Part shown: positions 16,184 through 24,716 of the stretch, one piece after another
Position numbering within the stretch: position 1 is the first letter of the stretch
Layout: each line of letters begins with the position of its first letter
Source of the DNA: a virus
DNA: 34,748 nt
Strand: one strand, 5' to 3'
Virus record (IMG/VR): IMGVR_UViG_3300042516_001481
Span: 1 to 34,748 of that record
Program-made: the position numbers and the translations under genes
The notes under the pieces: model-generated
Seen by the model: the letters and a program-made list of their open reading frames with translations, nothing else
Told to the model about the DNA's origin: nothing
The model's database searches: none

Positions 16184-16924
16184 ATGCCAAGACCAAGACC
16201 AAGAGAAACAAACGAAGAGTTTATCCAACGTTGCATGGGTGATTCTCAAATGATAGGAGAGTTTCCTGAAAATGAGCAAAGATATGCTGTTTGTCAATCT
16301 AAATTAGATATTTATGGAGCAGTTAAAACTTCATTTGATTTTGATGGGGTGTTATCAACTGCAAAAGGAAAGGAACTTGCTAAAGTTACCGAAGGTGATA
16401 TTTATATTATTACTGCAAGACAAAATAGGTCTGGTTTATTAAAAGTTGCAAGGCAATTAAACATTCCTCTATCACGAGTTTATGCAACTGGTAGTAATAA
16501 AGCAAAGATTGAAAAAATAAAAGATTTAGGAATTTCAAAACATTATGATAATAATCATGATGTAATTAAGCAAATAGAAAATGTAGGTATTTATTTTACA
16601 AATTATTTAAATGCTGAAAGTTATAATGACTATCCCGATAGTGTTTCTAATAACGCAAAAAGAGGAATAGAATTAAACGAAAAAGTAAATAATAAATGTG
16701 CTACACAAGTTGGTAAAGTAAGAGCGCAGCAATTGGCTAATAAAGAGAATTTAACTATTGATACCATTCAACGTATGTATTCTTATTTAAGCCGTGCAGA
16801 GACTTATTATGATGAAAGTAATACTGAAGCATGTGGGACAATTTCATATTTGTTATGGGGAGGTAAAGCTGGTTTAAATTGGAGCAGAAAAAAATTAAGA
16901 GAATTAGGATTATTAAATGAATAG
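16184..16924 (+). CDS. Composite protein with HAD-like phosphatase domain
   Basis: A protein of 246 residues that seems to have three parts. Residues 1-40 (MPRPRPRETNEEFIQRCMGD, then EFPENEQRYAVC) resemble a short module found at the front of phage portal-associated or prohead protease proteins. Residues 48-130 have HAD features: FDFDGVLS at 51-58 (nucleophile D52, D54), YIITAR at 74-79 and a late HYDNN with D122. Residues 150-246 (PDSVSNNAKRGIELNEK, then a tryptophan-rich LNWSRKKLREL end) resemble a phage C-terminal domain also seen fused to head proteins. Its role could be phosphate removal from sugar phosphates for the glycan genes that follow, or virion assembly; neither is proven. Confidence 0.6.
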   Translation: MPRPRPRETNEEFIQRCMGDSQMIGEFPENEQRYAVCQSKLDIYGAVKTSFDFDGVLSTAKGKELAKVTEGDIYIITARQNRSGLLKVARQLNIPLSRVYATGSNKAKIEKIKDLGISKHYDNNHDVIKQIENVGIYFTNYLNAESYNDYPDSVSNNAKRGIELNEKVNNKCATQVGKVRAQQLANKENLTIDTIQRMYSYLSRAETYYDESNTEACGTISYLLWGGKAGLNWSRKKLRELGLLNE

Positions 16925-17702
16925 TGAATTAATAAATAGAGTTCAAAATGTTTTGAGCAATCCAAAAGGAATGATTAGAGACCTTTTTGAATTATGCAAA
17001 ACACTTTGCAACCATACTGTAAATGTTAACTGTTCATCATGCGTAACTGAAGGAGTGATGTTACTTACAAACTGGGTTAAAGAAAATAACATTAAGATTG
17101 AAGCACAAAAGTATTTTGTAAAAGCGGTTAACGGTGAGTATGAATTTAAGCCTATTAATTTATTTGTTCAATATTACCAATGTGGAAATGAAGAAAGACA
17201 AAAAGAAATCGATGCATGTTCTAAATTAAACCACAAATTAAAACACTTTAATAAAGTTTTTAGCTTAACAGACAGGCTAAATTATAAACAGATATTTGAA
17301 TTAACAAATGAATATCCTGACTGTATTAATGTAATTGCAAACTCGGATATTTATTTTGATGAAACAATTTTATTTGCTCGTTTTATGAATGAGAATGACT
17401 GCTATGCTTTAAGTCGCTGGGATTATAAAGAAAGTGGACTTGCTGTTTTATTTGATAGGAAAGATAGCCAGGATGCGTGGGTATTTAATGGAGCTGTTAG
17501 GAAAATTGAAAGCGGAAACTATTATTTAGGTACAGCAGGATGCGATAACAGAATTGCATATGAACTTAATAATGCTGGTTATAATGTTTTAAATCCTTCA
17601 AAAACAATTCATGCTATACACTTACACAATTCGGAATATAGAACTTATACAGATAAAGATAGACTTTCAGAACCTTACCATTTTATTTTTCCACATTTAT
17701 GA
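16917..17702 (+). CDS. Glycosyltransferase-like protein (NSDIYFD type)
   Basis: A protein of 261 residues overlapping the previous gene by 8 nt. The catalytic part starts near residue 78 (KPINLFVQYYQCGN) and includes a DxD-like NSDIYFD at 142-148, followed by CYALSRWDY and a late IHAIHLH that may supply a metal-binding histidine. These are GT-A type features. The first 75 residues (with cysteines C27, C31, C39, C42) form an extra helical domain of unknown role. The gene opens a run of five sugar-transfer genes; the sugar and acceptor cannot be read from sequence. Confidence 0.65.
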   Translation: MNSELINRVQNVLSNPKGMIRDLFELCKTLCNHTVNVNCSSCVTEGVMLLTNWVKENNIKIEAQKYFVKAVNGEYEFKPINLFVQYYQCGNEERQKEIDACSKLNHKLKHFNKVFSLTDRLNYKQIFELTNEYPDCINVIANSDIYFDETILFARFMNENDCYALSRWDYKESGLAVLFDRKDSQDAWVFNGAVRKIESGNYYLGTAGCDNRIAYELNNAGYNVLNPSKTIHAIHLHNSEYRTYTDKDRLSEPYHFIFPHL

Positions 17703-18622
17703 AATTATTACACATAGGTCTTTGTGTTTCTGAAGTAGAAAACGGGTTTCAAAAAGCATTTAAACAAGTTTTAGGACCAGAAAATTATTTTGAAATATCA
17801 ACTGCTCATCCTAATTTAAATGGCAATATAATTCAGTTATTTAACGAATGTAAACCTGACTTAGTATTTATGCAAATACAAGCCCCTAACATTGTAGATA
17901 ATCAAACAATGGATTACATGAGTGAAAGTAGTTTTGTTATTAATTGGACTGGTGATAAAAGGGAAGGCATACCTCAATGGATTTTAGATGCTGCACCATT
18001 TGTTTCTTTAAGTTCATTTAGTAACATGGAGGATGTACGAGAAATGCAAAAGTTAGGTTATAAAAGTGAATATTTAGAAATTGGATTTGATGAAACCATT
18101 TACACAAATGAAGGCACAAGTTACCCAAGTGAAGATATTTTAGTTATGGCTAACAATTATGGGAGTGGTTATTTTCCAATGAGTGAATTTAGAATTCAAT
18201 TAGCAAATGAATTAAAATCTAAATATCAAAATAAGTTTGGTTTATATGGTTCGGGATGGGCAAATGGAAACGGTAATGTTAACCATTCTCAAAGCGTAGA
18301 AGCTCAATACTACAGAGGATGTAAAATAGCCATTAATTGTAGTCATTTTAACGTAGCAAGGTATAATAGTGACAGACTTTTAAGAATATTAGGTAGTGGA
18401 ACTTTTTGTTTGTCATATAAGCATCCTGAAATGGAACAGGATTATGAGAATTACAAACATTTAGTTTATTTTGAAAGTATAGAAGATTTAAAAAATAAAA
18501 TAGACTATTATTTAGAAAACGAAGAAGAAAGAAAACAAATTGCTGAAAATGGAAGGCAATTAGTTTTAAATAGAAATACATTTAAGCATCAAGTAGAAAA
18601 CATAATAAAATTAGCACAATGA
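17699..18622 (+). CDS. Glycosyltransferase, GT-B / CgeB-like
   Basis: A protein of 307 residues with GT-B features: an N-terminal Rossmann-like start (MKLLHIGLCVS), CKPDLVFMQIQAPN in the first domain, and a second domain with KFGLYGSGW, a nucleotide-sugar site region around CKIAINCSHFNVARYNSDRLLRILGSGTFCLS (about 209-240), and the final SIEDLKNKIDYYLENEEER segment common to group-1 transferases. It begins by ATGA overlap with the previous gene and its stop overlaps the next start, so all are made from one transcript. Confidence 0.8.
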   Translation: MKLLHIGLCVSEVENGFQKAFKQVLGPENYFEISTAHPNLNGNIIQLFNECKPDLVFMQIQAPNIVDNQTMDYMSESSFVINWTGDKREGIPQWILDAAPFVSLSSFSNMEDVREMQKLGYKSEYLEIGFDETIYTNEGTSYPSEDILVMANNYGSGYFPMSEFRIQLANELKSKYQNKFGLYGSGWANGNGNVNHSQSVEAQYYRGCKIAINCSHFNVARYNSDRLLRILGSGTFCLSYKHPEMEQDYENYKHLVYFESIEDLKNKIDYYLENEEERKQIAENGRQLVLNRNTFKHQVENIIKLAQ

Positions 18623-19359
18623 AAGTTTTAGGATTTATGCCTATTCATTACGGAATAGAATATTTAAAAGAAAGTTTATTATCAATTAAAGACCATGTGG
18701 ATGGAATGGTTATTAGTTATACTCATAAACCTTCGCATGGTTTTAAAACAATTTTAGAATGCCCTGACAAAGCGGAGGATATAAGAAAAATATGTGAAGA
18801 AACTTTAAAAGATAAATTAATTTGGGATGAGGCTGAATTTTATGGAGCTGAATTTCAACACAGAAACGTTGCTAAAAAATACTCACAAGGATTTGATTTA
18901 ATTATTAGCATTGATGCGGATGAAGTATTTGAACCAACTGAAATAGAAATAGCTTTAAAATACGCTTATACGCATAATGAAAGGTATTATGGAATAAAAG
19001 GATATTTAAATTTTTGGAGGTCTTTTAATTGGATTTGTTTAGATGGTTTTAGACCTATAAGAATAGAGAATTTAAACAGACACAATTCGTTACAGAATTT
19101 AGAATGTCCTTTAACTATTTATCATTTTAGCACTGCTCAAAAACGTGAAATAATGGAATATAAATACTCTTGTTTTGGACACGCTAACGAAATTAAAAAG
19201 GATTATTTAGAAAATATATTTTATAAATGGACTCCTGAAAATAACTTTGGCGATTTGCATCCAGTTTCTTTAAATCTTTGGAATGCTATTAAGTATGATA
19301 AAAATAAATTGCCTAACTTTATGCACTCACATCCAAACTTTAATAAATTATTGATATGA
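18619..19359 (+). CDS. Glycosyltransferase family 2-like protein
   Basis: A protein of 246 residues with a GT-A fold: MKVLGFMPIHYGIEYLKESLLSI at the start, FDLIISIDADEVFEP at 92-106 with the metal-binding DAD at 99-101, and an acceptor-site region with H and W residues (LTIYHFSTAQ, FYKWTPENNFGDLHP). It lacks a membrane segment and so acts in the cytoplasm. Its start overlaps the stop of the previous gene. A 26-codon ORF lies between it and the next gene but is probably not real. Confidence 0.75.
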   Translation: MKVLGFMPIHYGIEYLKESLLSIKDHVDGMVISYTHKPSHGFKTILECPDKAEDIRKICEETLKDKLIWDEAEFYGAEFQHRNVAKKYSQGFDLIISIDADEVFEPTEIEIALKYAYTHNERYYGIKGYLNFWRSFNWICLDGFRPIRIENLNRHNSLQNLECPLTIYHFSTAQKREIMEYKYSCFGHANEIKKDYLENIFYKWTPENNFGDLHPVSLNLWNAIKYDKNKLPNFMHSHPNFNKLLI

Positions 19360-19423
19360 TAGTTTATCATTTTTATGATGGGATTTTTGAGGTTTTTAAA
19401 TGTAAAATATATACGTTACAATT

Positions 19424-20026
19424 ATGCATGAATTAGCAGCTGTTATAGTAGATACAAGAAGATTAAGTTTGTATCAAGTTATTACTGAACATCTTTATTA
19501 TTTACCAAATTACACAAAGCTTTATATTTTTAGTTCAGAAGACAATAGGCACTTACAAGAAATGCTTAATTGTGAATTTCATGTAGTTGAGGTAAACACT
19601 ATTAATTGTTACAATAAACTTTTAAAAAGCAAGGAATTTTGGAATAAGATTAAAGAAGAAAATGTATTAATTTTTCAAGAAGATAGCAGATTATTAAAGG
19701 AAGGAATTGAAGATTTTTACGAGTGGGATTATGTTGGAGCAACTTGGAACTTTCATCCTTTTGTTGGAAATGGCGGTTTATCATTTAGACATAAATCAGC
19801 AATGCTTAAAATTTTAGAAACTTGCAATCCTGAAAATGATATGAACGAAGATATTTATTTTGCGTGGGGATGTAATGTTTTAAAATTAAATATTGCTCCA
19901 GTAGAAATAGCAAATAAATTTAGTTGTGAAACACAATTTCATTTGAAAACTTTAGGCTATCATGCAATTGAAAGTTGGTTAAATGAAGAACAATGCAATC
20001 AAATAAAAAAACAATATAATGGGTAA
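19424..20026 (+). CDS. DUF5672-like putative glycosyltransferase
   Basis: A protein of 200 residues with the pattern of the DUF5672 family: [28 protein letters not shown] at about 85-112, then [15 protein letters not shown] at about 116-130 and [10 protein letters not shown] near 145. The EDS triplet occupies the DxD position and the GNGGLSFR block is the family signature. These proteins are thought to be glycosyltransferases. It follows a 64-base gap, the largest within the cassette, and overlaps the acetyltransferase gene by 8 nt. Confidence 0.75.
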   Translation: MHELAAVIVDTRRLSLYQVITEHLYYLPNYTKLYIFSSEDNRHLQEMLNCEFHVVEVNTINCYNKLLKSKEFWNKIKEENVLIFQEDSRLLKEGIEDFYEWDYVGATWNFHPFVGNGGLSFRHKSAMLKILETCNPENDMNEDIYFAWGCNVLKLNIAPVEIANKFSCETQFHLKTLGYHAIESWLNEEQCNQIKKQYNG

Positions 20027-20543
20027 TTTAATAGTAGGTGAATATACTTATGGTAATGTAAATAGAAGAGGTAACATGAATAATGTTATTATCGGAAAAT
20101 TTTGCTCAATAGCTATAAACGTAATTGTTGATTCAGGATTTAATCATAATACAAGTTGGGTATCAACATATCCTTTTAATGTAAATTGGGGGACAGATAC
20201 ACCACACAATGCAACTTGTAAAGGAGATATTATTATTGGAAATGACGTTTGGATTGGTGAGAATGTTATAATAATGGGAGGTTTAAATATTGGAAATGGT
20301 GCAATAATAGGAGCTGGTGCAGTTGTAACAAAAGATGTTAAACCTTATACAATAGTTGGAGGTGTACCAGCAAAAGAAATAAAAAAAAGATTTACAGAAG
20401 AGCAAATATCTATTTTACAAGAAATGAAATGGTGGGATTGGAATGAAAGTGAAATTAGAAAAATTGCAAAATATTTAATGAGTACAGATGTAGAAAGTTT
20501 AATCAATTATTATAAATCAAAAAATGAATCAGTTATTAATTAG
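20019..20543 (+). CDS. Hexapeptide-repeat O-acetyltransferase (XAT/CatB-like)
   Basis: A protein of 174 residues with a left-handed beta-helix: hexapeptide repeats [15 protein letters not shown] near 23-37 and [18 protein letters not shown] and [17 protein letters not shown] further on, ending in the conserved [24 protein letters not shown] at 42-53 carries the probable catalytic histidine H43. Such enzymes move acetyl from acetyl-CoA to a sugar or other small acceptor. In this context O-acetylation of a virion or cell-surface glycan is the simplest reading. Confidence 0.9.
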   Translation: MGNLIVGEYTYGNVNRRGNMNNVIIGKFCSIAINVIVDSGFNHNTSWVSTYPFNVNWGTDTPHNATCKGDIIIGNDVWIGENVIIMGGLNIGNGAIIGAGAVVTKDVKPYTIVGGVPAKEIKKRFTEEQISILQEMKWWDWNESEIRKIAKYLMSTDVESLINYYKSKNESVIN

Positions 20544-21096
20544 AGACAATTTTTATCAATCGTGTAAAACTCCAAGTGATATTAATGAACATTTACCTGT
20601 ACTTTATGACATAGCAAAGGAATGTTCACATATTACAGAAATGGGGGTGCGTTCGGTAGTTAGTACATGGGCTTTTATGTACAGAAACCCGACTAAATTA
20701 ATTGGAATTGATTTGCACGTTCATCCAAATATAGATGAAGCTTTAAAGGTTTATCCTAAATGGGAATTTAAACAAGCAGATACTCTTAAAATTGAAATAG
20801 AGCCGACTGATTTACTTTTTATTGATACCCTACACATTTATACTCAATTAAAAAAAGAGTTGTTTAAACATGGTAAAAAAGCGAAAAAATATATCATATT
20901 ACATGATACAACTACTTACGGGACAGTTGATGAACCAACTGATTGGCAAACTCCTGAAATTATGGAAAACTACAAGCAAGAAGAAAAAAAAGGTTTAATA
21001 CCAGCAATTGAAGAGTTTTTAAATGAAAATAAAGAATGGTATATTTACAGAGAATATACAAATAACAATGGTTTAACTATATTAAAAAGATTATGA
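20524..21096 (+). CDS. Class I methyltransferase-like protein (first of two)
   Basis: A protein of 190 residues. [19 protein letters not shown] at about 38-56 replaces the usual glycine-rich motif I, and [12 protein letters not shown] follows as the acidic strand-2 end. [17 protein letters not shown] and [11 protein letters not shown] are typical of the cephalosporin-hydroxylase/CmcI-like branch of methyltransferases found in surface polysaccharide clusters. It overlaps the acetyltransferase gene by 20 nt. The substrate is unknown; sugar O-methylation is an inference. Confidence 0.65.
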   Translation: MNQLLIRDNFYQSCKTPSDINEHLPVLYDIAKECSHITEMGVRSVVSTWAFMYRNPTKLIGIDLHVHPNIDEALKVYPKWEFKQADTLKIEIEPTDLLFIDTLHIYTQLKKELFKHGKKAKKYIILHDTTTYGTVDEPTDWQTPEIMENYKQEEKKGLIPAIEEFLNENKEWYIYREYTNNNGLTILKRL

Positions 21097-21656
21097 CAGA
21101 CAGTACATTTTTATTAGTAGATGGAATAATAGCAGCACAAACTCCATTAGTTGAAAAATCATTTAATAAAATATTAAAAGATTTTAATCAAATAATTGAA
21201 ATTGGTTATGATAGAGGAGCGTTTTCTTTATGGTTACATAAAAATAAACAAAAAAATACAGAACTATTTTGCTATGATATTAATGACGGAGCAAGACAAA
21301 TATTCAATGATGAAATAAAATTTATTGTTGGTAATTGTTTTGAAGAAAAAATAATTGAAGAAATTAAATCAATTATAAATAAAGATGGCAAAACATTAGT
21401 ATTATGTGATGGCGGTGCAAAGAATTCAGAATTTTGTTTTTATTCTCAATTCTTAAAAAAAGGTGATGTAATAATGTGTCATGATTATGCACATTCAGAT
21501 GAAGAATCAATTATAATAAGAGAAAAATTAAACTGGTATGCAGGTCATGAATCACATTATGAAAATATAAAAGATTCAGTTTATAAAGAAAATTTAGAAC
21601 CTTATAATTATGATGAATTTAAAAATTGTCTTTGGGGTAGTTTTATAAAAAAATAA
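21093..21656 (+). CDS. Class I methyltransferase-like protein (second of two)
   Basis: A protein of 187 residues. Motif I is IIEIGYDRGAFSLWL at about 34-48, LFCYDIND follows as strand 2, and LVLCDGGAKNSEF and DVIMCHDYAHSDEES mark the later motifs. The layout is similar to the preceding gene but the sequences are clearly diverged. Both look like CmcI/TylF-type enzymes that methylate or hydroxylate sugars. It overlaps the preceding gene by ATGA and is followed by a leader of 11 bases before the next ATG. Confidence 0.65.
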   Translation: MTDSTFLLVDGIIAAQTPLVEKSFNKILKDFNQIIEIGYDRGAFSLWLHKNKQKNTELFCYDINDGARQIFNDEIKFIVGNCFEEKIIEEIKSIINKDGKTLVLCDGGAKNSEFCFYSQFLKKGDVIMCHDYAHSDEESIIIREKLNWYAGHESHYENIKDSVYKENLEPYNYDEFKNCLWGSFIKK

Positions 21657-21667
21657 ATAAATAAATT

Positions 21668-21997
21668 ATGAATTTAAAATTTAGAATTAAAAGCGAGTTT
21701 TTAGAATGTGATATTATCACAAAAGACAAAAGCGGAAATGATGTGTTGGTTAATAAAAATAATTTTAATGATTATTTTGCTAACTTAATGTTTATAAGTG
21801 GGCAAGGACATTTAATTGAGCAGAACCCTCATTACAATATTGAGTTTAAAGAAAAAAAAACTTTCGAGCAATTATCGGAAAATGTTATTGCATTAACTTA
21901 CGATCCTCTAAAGACCGAAGAGAACAATTTGCAAGAAACTCCAAAAGAGCAAACATCGAAGCCGAAACGTGGAAGGCAACCGAAAGCAAAGGAATAA
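21668..21997 (+). CDS. Hypothetical phage protein; possible frameshift donor
   Basis: A protein of 109 residues. The N-terminal half has strands and the phrase LMFISGQGHLIEQNP; the end is a basic, proline-containing tail (SKPKRGRQPKAKE) seen on small head-associated proteins of Bacteroidota phages. Both parts look like real coding sequence in frame 0. At residues 62-64 the codons GAA AAA AAA carry an A AAA AAA heptamer (21853-21859), and the -1 frame is open from there through a complete glycosyltransferase. A -1 shift would make a 265-residue fusion of the first 64 residues to the GT25 domain. Confidence 0.7.
   Translation: MNLKFRIKSEFLECDIITKDKSGNDVLVNKNNFNDYFANLMFISGQGHLIEQNPHYNIEFKEKKTFEQLSENVIALTYDPLKTEENNLQETPKEQTSKPKRGRQPKAKE
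21853..21859 (+). other. Candidate -1 ribosomal frameshift site, A AAA AAA
   Basis: In the frame of the 21668 gene the codons are GAA AAA AAA ACT; the heptamer A AAA AAA is a known -1 slip sequence. It lies two codons after the last -1-frame stop (TAA 21847-21849), so it is close to the first point where a ribosome could enter the open -1 frame. The run is nine As (21852-21860), so an indel in the assembly is the main rival explanation. Confidence 0.5.
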
Positions 21998-22464
21998 ACC
22001 ATAACGGTTTTTTATTACCGACTGAAATAGCAACACTTCGCAGTCATAAGGCAATACTACAACACTCTTTGAACTTAGGTTTTGAGAGTGTTTTTATTTT
22101 AGAAGATGACGTTGATTTTACAGATGAATTTTTAAACAAGCTAAATGATTGTTTAAATGAATTACCTGAAAATTGGGATGGCATACACTTAGGCGGTTAC
22201 TCACCACTGGGAAGTACAGTTAATTATTCTTTATTCTTAAATAAATGTTTTGCAAGTTGGGGTGGTTATGGTTACATAGTAAATAAAAAAGCTATTCCAA
22301 TAATTTTAGAAACTATAAAAGAAGAGCAGAAACAAATTGATACTTATATCGCATCACTTATGCCTTCATTAAACTGGTTTAAAAGCAAAGAGAAACTTGT
22401 TTTGCATCCGCCTAATCAAAGTACTATATTAAACAAGTGGGTTGACTACAAAGAATTATATTAA
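21859..22464 (+). CDS. GT25-family glycosyltransferase domain in -1 frame, without its own ATG
   Basis: Read from 21859 this frame encodes 201 residues with the GT25 layout: the N-terminal strand CYCINLRSSKDRREQF (12th to 27th residue), LLPTEIATLRSHKAILQHSL in the middle, then VFILEDDVDF with the acidic metal site, and GYGYIVNKKAIPIIL near the end. The frame is open from 21850 but has no ATG, GTG or TTG before a TTG at 22069, and starting there would remove the sugar-nucleotide domain. It overlaps the 21668 gene by about 140 nt, both frames being credible. Entry by -1 frameshift fits best; a rare start such as ATT is the alternative. It completes the sugar cassette before the portal. Confidence 0.7.
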   Translation, partial: NFRAIIGKCYCINLRSSKDRREQFARNSKRANIEAETWKATESKGINHNGFLLPTEIATLRSHKAILQHSLNLGFESVFILEDDVDFTDEFLNKLNDCLNELPENWDGIHLGGYSPLGSTVNYSLFLNKCFASWGGYGYIVNKKAIPIILETIKEEQKQIDTYIASLMPSLNWFKSKEKLVLHPPNQSTILNKWVDYKELY

Positions 22465-22503
22465 GTAAATTTTAAAAAGTAAATTAAAAACTAAATTTGA
22501 ATT

Positions 22504-23877
22504 ATGTTTAAGCCGAGAAGCCTTACTTATAAAAATAGAGTTGTAAAAATTGTAAAAGATAACAATTCCGACTTAATCAAATACGGCATGGATAATGCCT
22601 TTCCTCAAAAATTAGTTCAGCAATTAGATGAAAGCGGTACAGCAACAGCGTGTATTGATATTTTAACACAATATATTTTTGCTGAAGGCTTAGTAAATGA
22701 GCAGTTAGGTGAATTTAAGATTAACGAAAAACAATCTTTTAATGAATTAATTTCTGAAGTAAGTGGGTACGTTTCAATTTTTCAGGCTGTTAGTTTATAT
22801 GTAATGCGTGGCTTAGATGGAAAGGTAAAAGAATTAAAACTTATTCCATTTGAACAAATAAGAAGAACTGATAGAGGGACTTTTATTGTTAATCCTACAT
22901 TCGGAACTAATAAGTACAAAAAAGAAAAAGATAAAGAGTTTCCAGCGTTTTATGGTGCAATAATTACACCAGTAGAATTAAAAGAACACATCATGGAATG
23001 GGGAGAAGATAAAGGTGAAATCCTTTATTACTTCCGTAAAAAACCAATGAAAAATTATTACCCTATTCCGACTTTTTATTCAGCGATTGAAGATATAAAC
23101 ACGGATAGTGAGAATTCTAAATATGAACTTGAAAGTGTTACAAATTCATTTTTACCAAGTGGAATTTTAAATATAGTTGGTAATTATGACGATACGCAAA
23201 GAGATGAAAGCGGAATGACTCAACAAGATTATTTAGATGCAACTTTAGAACAATTTACAGGAAATGTAAAAGACGAAACTGGAGCAAGTGGAAGACAAAA
23301 ACTTTTAATCTTACAAGCAAAAACAAAAGAAGAACTTGCAGTTTATCAGCCTTTGAGTAATGAAGGTATTTTAAATGCAATTGAAAACAGTACTAAAAGA
23401 GTAGCTGAAAAAGTTGCAAGAGCCTTTGGAGTTCCGCCATTCTTAGTTGGCTTAGGCGGTAACGTTGGTTTCTCAACTAATATTATAGCAGATAATATTG
23501 AACTTTTTAACAATAGAGTAAGAGTACTTCAAGAATTAATTACAGACGCATTTGAACAATGTTTTCCACAGTTTGATTTTACATTAACTCAATTAAACCC
23601 GATTAAATACATAAACCCTGAAGTGTTTGCTAAACTTACAGATGCGGAAATAAGGGCAATCGGAGGATATGAAACAGTTGATACAGAACAAACGACAACA
23701 ATTACTTTAGCACAAACGCTTGGTGTTGGTGGCACTCAAAGTTTAGTTGGAATATTACAGGATACTGTATTAACTCCATCTCAAAAAGTTCAAACATTAA
23801 TTATTTTATTTGGATTAAGCGAAGAACAAGCTAACAAACTAATTAACGCAAATGGCATACAAACCACTAATAATTAA
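22504..23877 (+). CDS. Portal protein
   Basis: A protein of 457 residues forming the dodecameric DNA channel of the prohead. The N-terminal part (MDNAFPQKLVQQLDESGTATACIDILTQYIFAEGL) and the central KLIPFEQIRR with later ENSTKRVAEKVARAFGVPPFLVGL (about 299-322) are the pattern of HK97/SPP1-like portals in Bacteroidota phages; the latter is the stretch that precedes the stem and clip. The C-terminal helices are Q- and T-rich. Unusually it sits about 18.5 kb from the terminase genes and downstream of the capsid gene. It overlaps the adaptor gene by 26 nt. Confidence 0.85.
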   Translation: MFKPRSLTYKNRVVKIVKDNNSDLIKYGMDNAFPQKLVQQLDESGTATACIDILTQYIFAEGLVNEQLGEFKINEKQSFNELISEVSGYVSIFQAVSLYVMRGLDGKVKELKLIPFEQIRRTDRGTFIVNPTFGTNKYKKEKDKEFPAFYGAIITPVELKEHIMEWGEDKGEILYYFRKKPMKNYYPIPTFYSAIEDINTDSENSKYELESVTNSFLPSGILNIVGNYDDTQRDESGMTQQDYLDATLEQFTGNVKDETGASGRQKLLILQAKTKEELAVYQPLSNEGILNAIENSTKRVAEKVARAFGVPPFLVGLGGNVGFSTNIIADNIELFNNRVRVLQELITDAFEQCFPQFDFTLTQLNPIKYINPEVFAKLTDAEIRAIGGYETVDTEQTTTITLAQTLGVGGTQSLVGILQDTVLTPSQKVQTLIILFGLSEEQANKLINANGIQTTNN

Positions 23878-24400
23878 GAGCGATTTTGATATTTACGTTA
23901 AGTTAGGAAAGAACGTAAAGGATGCTGACTTGGACCAATTCATAAGGGTTGTACAAGAACTCGATTTAGATTCATGGGTTCCAGCAAACTTTTATACAAA
24001 TTTAAAAAATAACCTTACAACAATGCCACAATTAAATGCATTGTTTGAAGATTACATTAAACCATTTCTTGTTTTAGGTGCTTATTATCGTTTCTTGTTA
24101 TATCATGGTAGAAATATAAGCCAGTATGGAATAAGACAAAATAACGAAGATACAAGCGCAGAAATTAGCGACCAAGTAAGAGCAGCTTTAATGGGAGATG
24201 TTGAAAGCCAAAAAAGTGGTTATTTAAATAAATTAAAAAATAAAATGTTTGATGACAATTTTACGTATGACGGAGTTGTTTACGATTTTTATAATGACTG
24301 CGACAAACACGAATTAAAAAATCAATTAAACATTCGACAATTAGGTGAAAGAAAAATAATTAAAAAAGGAAGGGGGTTTTGTGGTTATCCGAAGGATTAA
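23852..24400 (+). CDS. Head-tail adaptor/connector protein (DUF6712-like)
   Basis: A protein of 182 residues next to the portal. The start MAYKPLIIKSDFDIYVKLG, the DLDQFIRVVQELDLDSWVPANFY segment and the LVLGAYYRFLLYHGRNISQYGIRQN block (about 70-95) match a helical connector of the kind found directly after portals. It would bind the base of the portal and form the platform for the tail. The family label is from memory of pattern, not from a search. Its end overlaps the next gene by 20 nt. Confidence 0.65.
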   Translation: MAYKPLIIKSDFDIYVKLGKNVKDADLDQFIRVVQELDLDSWVPANFYTNLKNNLTTMPQLNALFEDYIKPFLVLGAYYRFLLYHGRNISQYGIRQNNEDTSAEISDQVRAALMGDVESQKSGYLNKLKNKMFDDNFTYDGVVYDFYNDCDKHELKNQLNIRQLGERKIIKKGRGFCGYPKD

Positions 24401-24716
24401 AGGGGACACATATCCCGTAAAAGTTCAAATATCTTCAGAAGATGGGACTGCATTTGATTTGACAAATTGCACTTGCTTTTTTACTGTTAAAAAAAGATTT
24501 GAAGATACAGATGCCGAAGCTTTAATTTCAGTTGATACAACTACCCATGTAGATAGTTTAGAAGGAATTACAGAATTTGAAATGGTTAATGAAAATGTAA
24601 GTTTAGTTGGTTCTTTTATTTATGATATTAAAGTTAAAGATTCAAACGATATTATTTATTCGGTAATTACAGATAAGATAATTTTTGAAAATCACGTTAC
24701 TATAAGGACTTCATGA
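24381..24716 (+). CDS. Small beta-rich structural protein before the tail fibre
   Basis: A protein of 111 residues with a GTG start at 24381 inside the previous gene, preceded by a purine-rich stretch (aaaggaaggggg) that could act as a true Shine-Dalgarno site, rare in this genome. The sequence (IKGDTYPVKVQISSEDGTAFDLTNCTCFFTVKKRFEDTD) resembles the BppU-like immunoglobulin fold of baseplate upper proteins in which a strand set is followed by VGSFIYDIKVKDSNDIIYSV. A tail or baseplate attachment role is likely. It joins the fibre gene through an ATGA overlap. Confidence 0.65.
   Translation: MVIRRIKGDTYPVKVQISSEDGTAFDLTNCTCFFTVKKRFEDTDAEALISVDTTTHVDSLEGITEFEMVNENVSLVGSFIYDIKVKDSNDIIYSVITDKIIFENHVTIRTS

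Noticed and set aside
19356-19436. A 26-codon ORF starting MIVYHFYDGIFEVFK by ATGA overlap with the gene before
   Set aside because: It runs into the next gene in another frame, is very short and has no recognisable features. Possible but unsupported.
22069-22464. GT25 gene starting at TTG 22069
   Set aside because: This start would cut off the conserved first strand (CYCINL) and the EIA..SH region, which are open and well matched upstream in the same frame.
22492-22499. TAAATTTG box just before the portal gene
   Set aside because: It ends four bases before the ATG, so transcription would start inside the gene, and it has no TTTG at the right distance.
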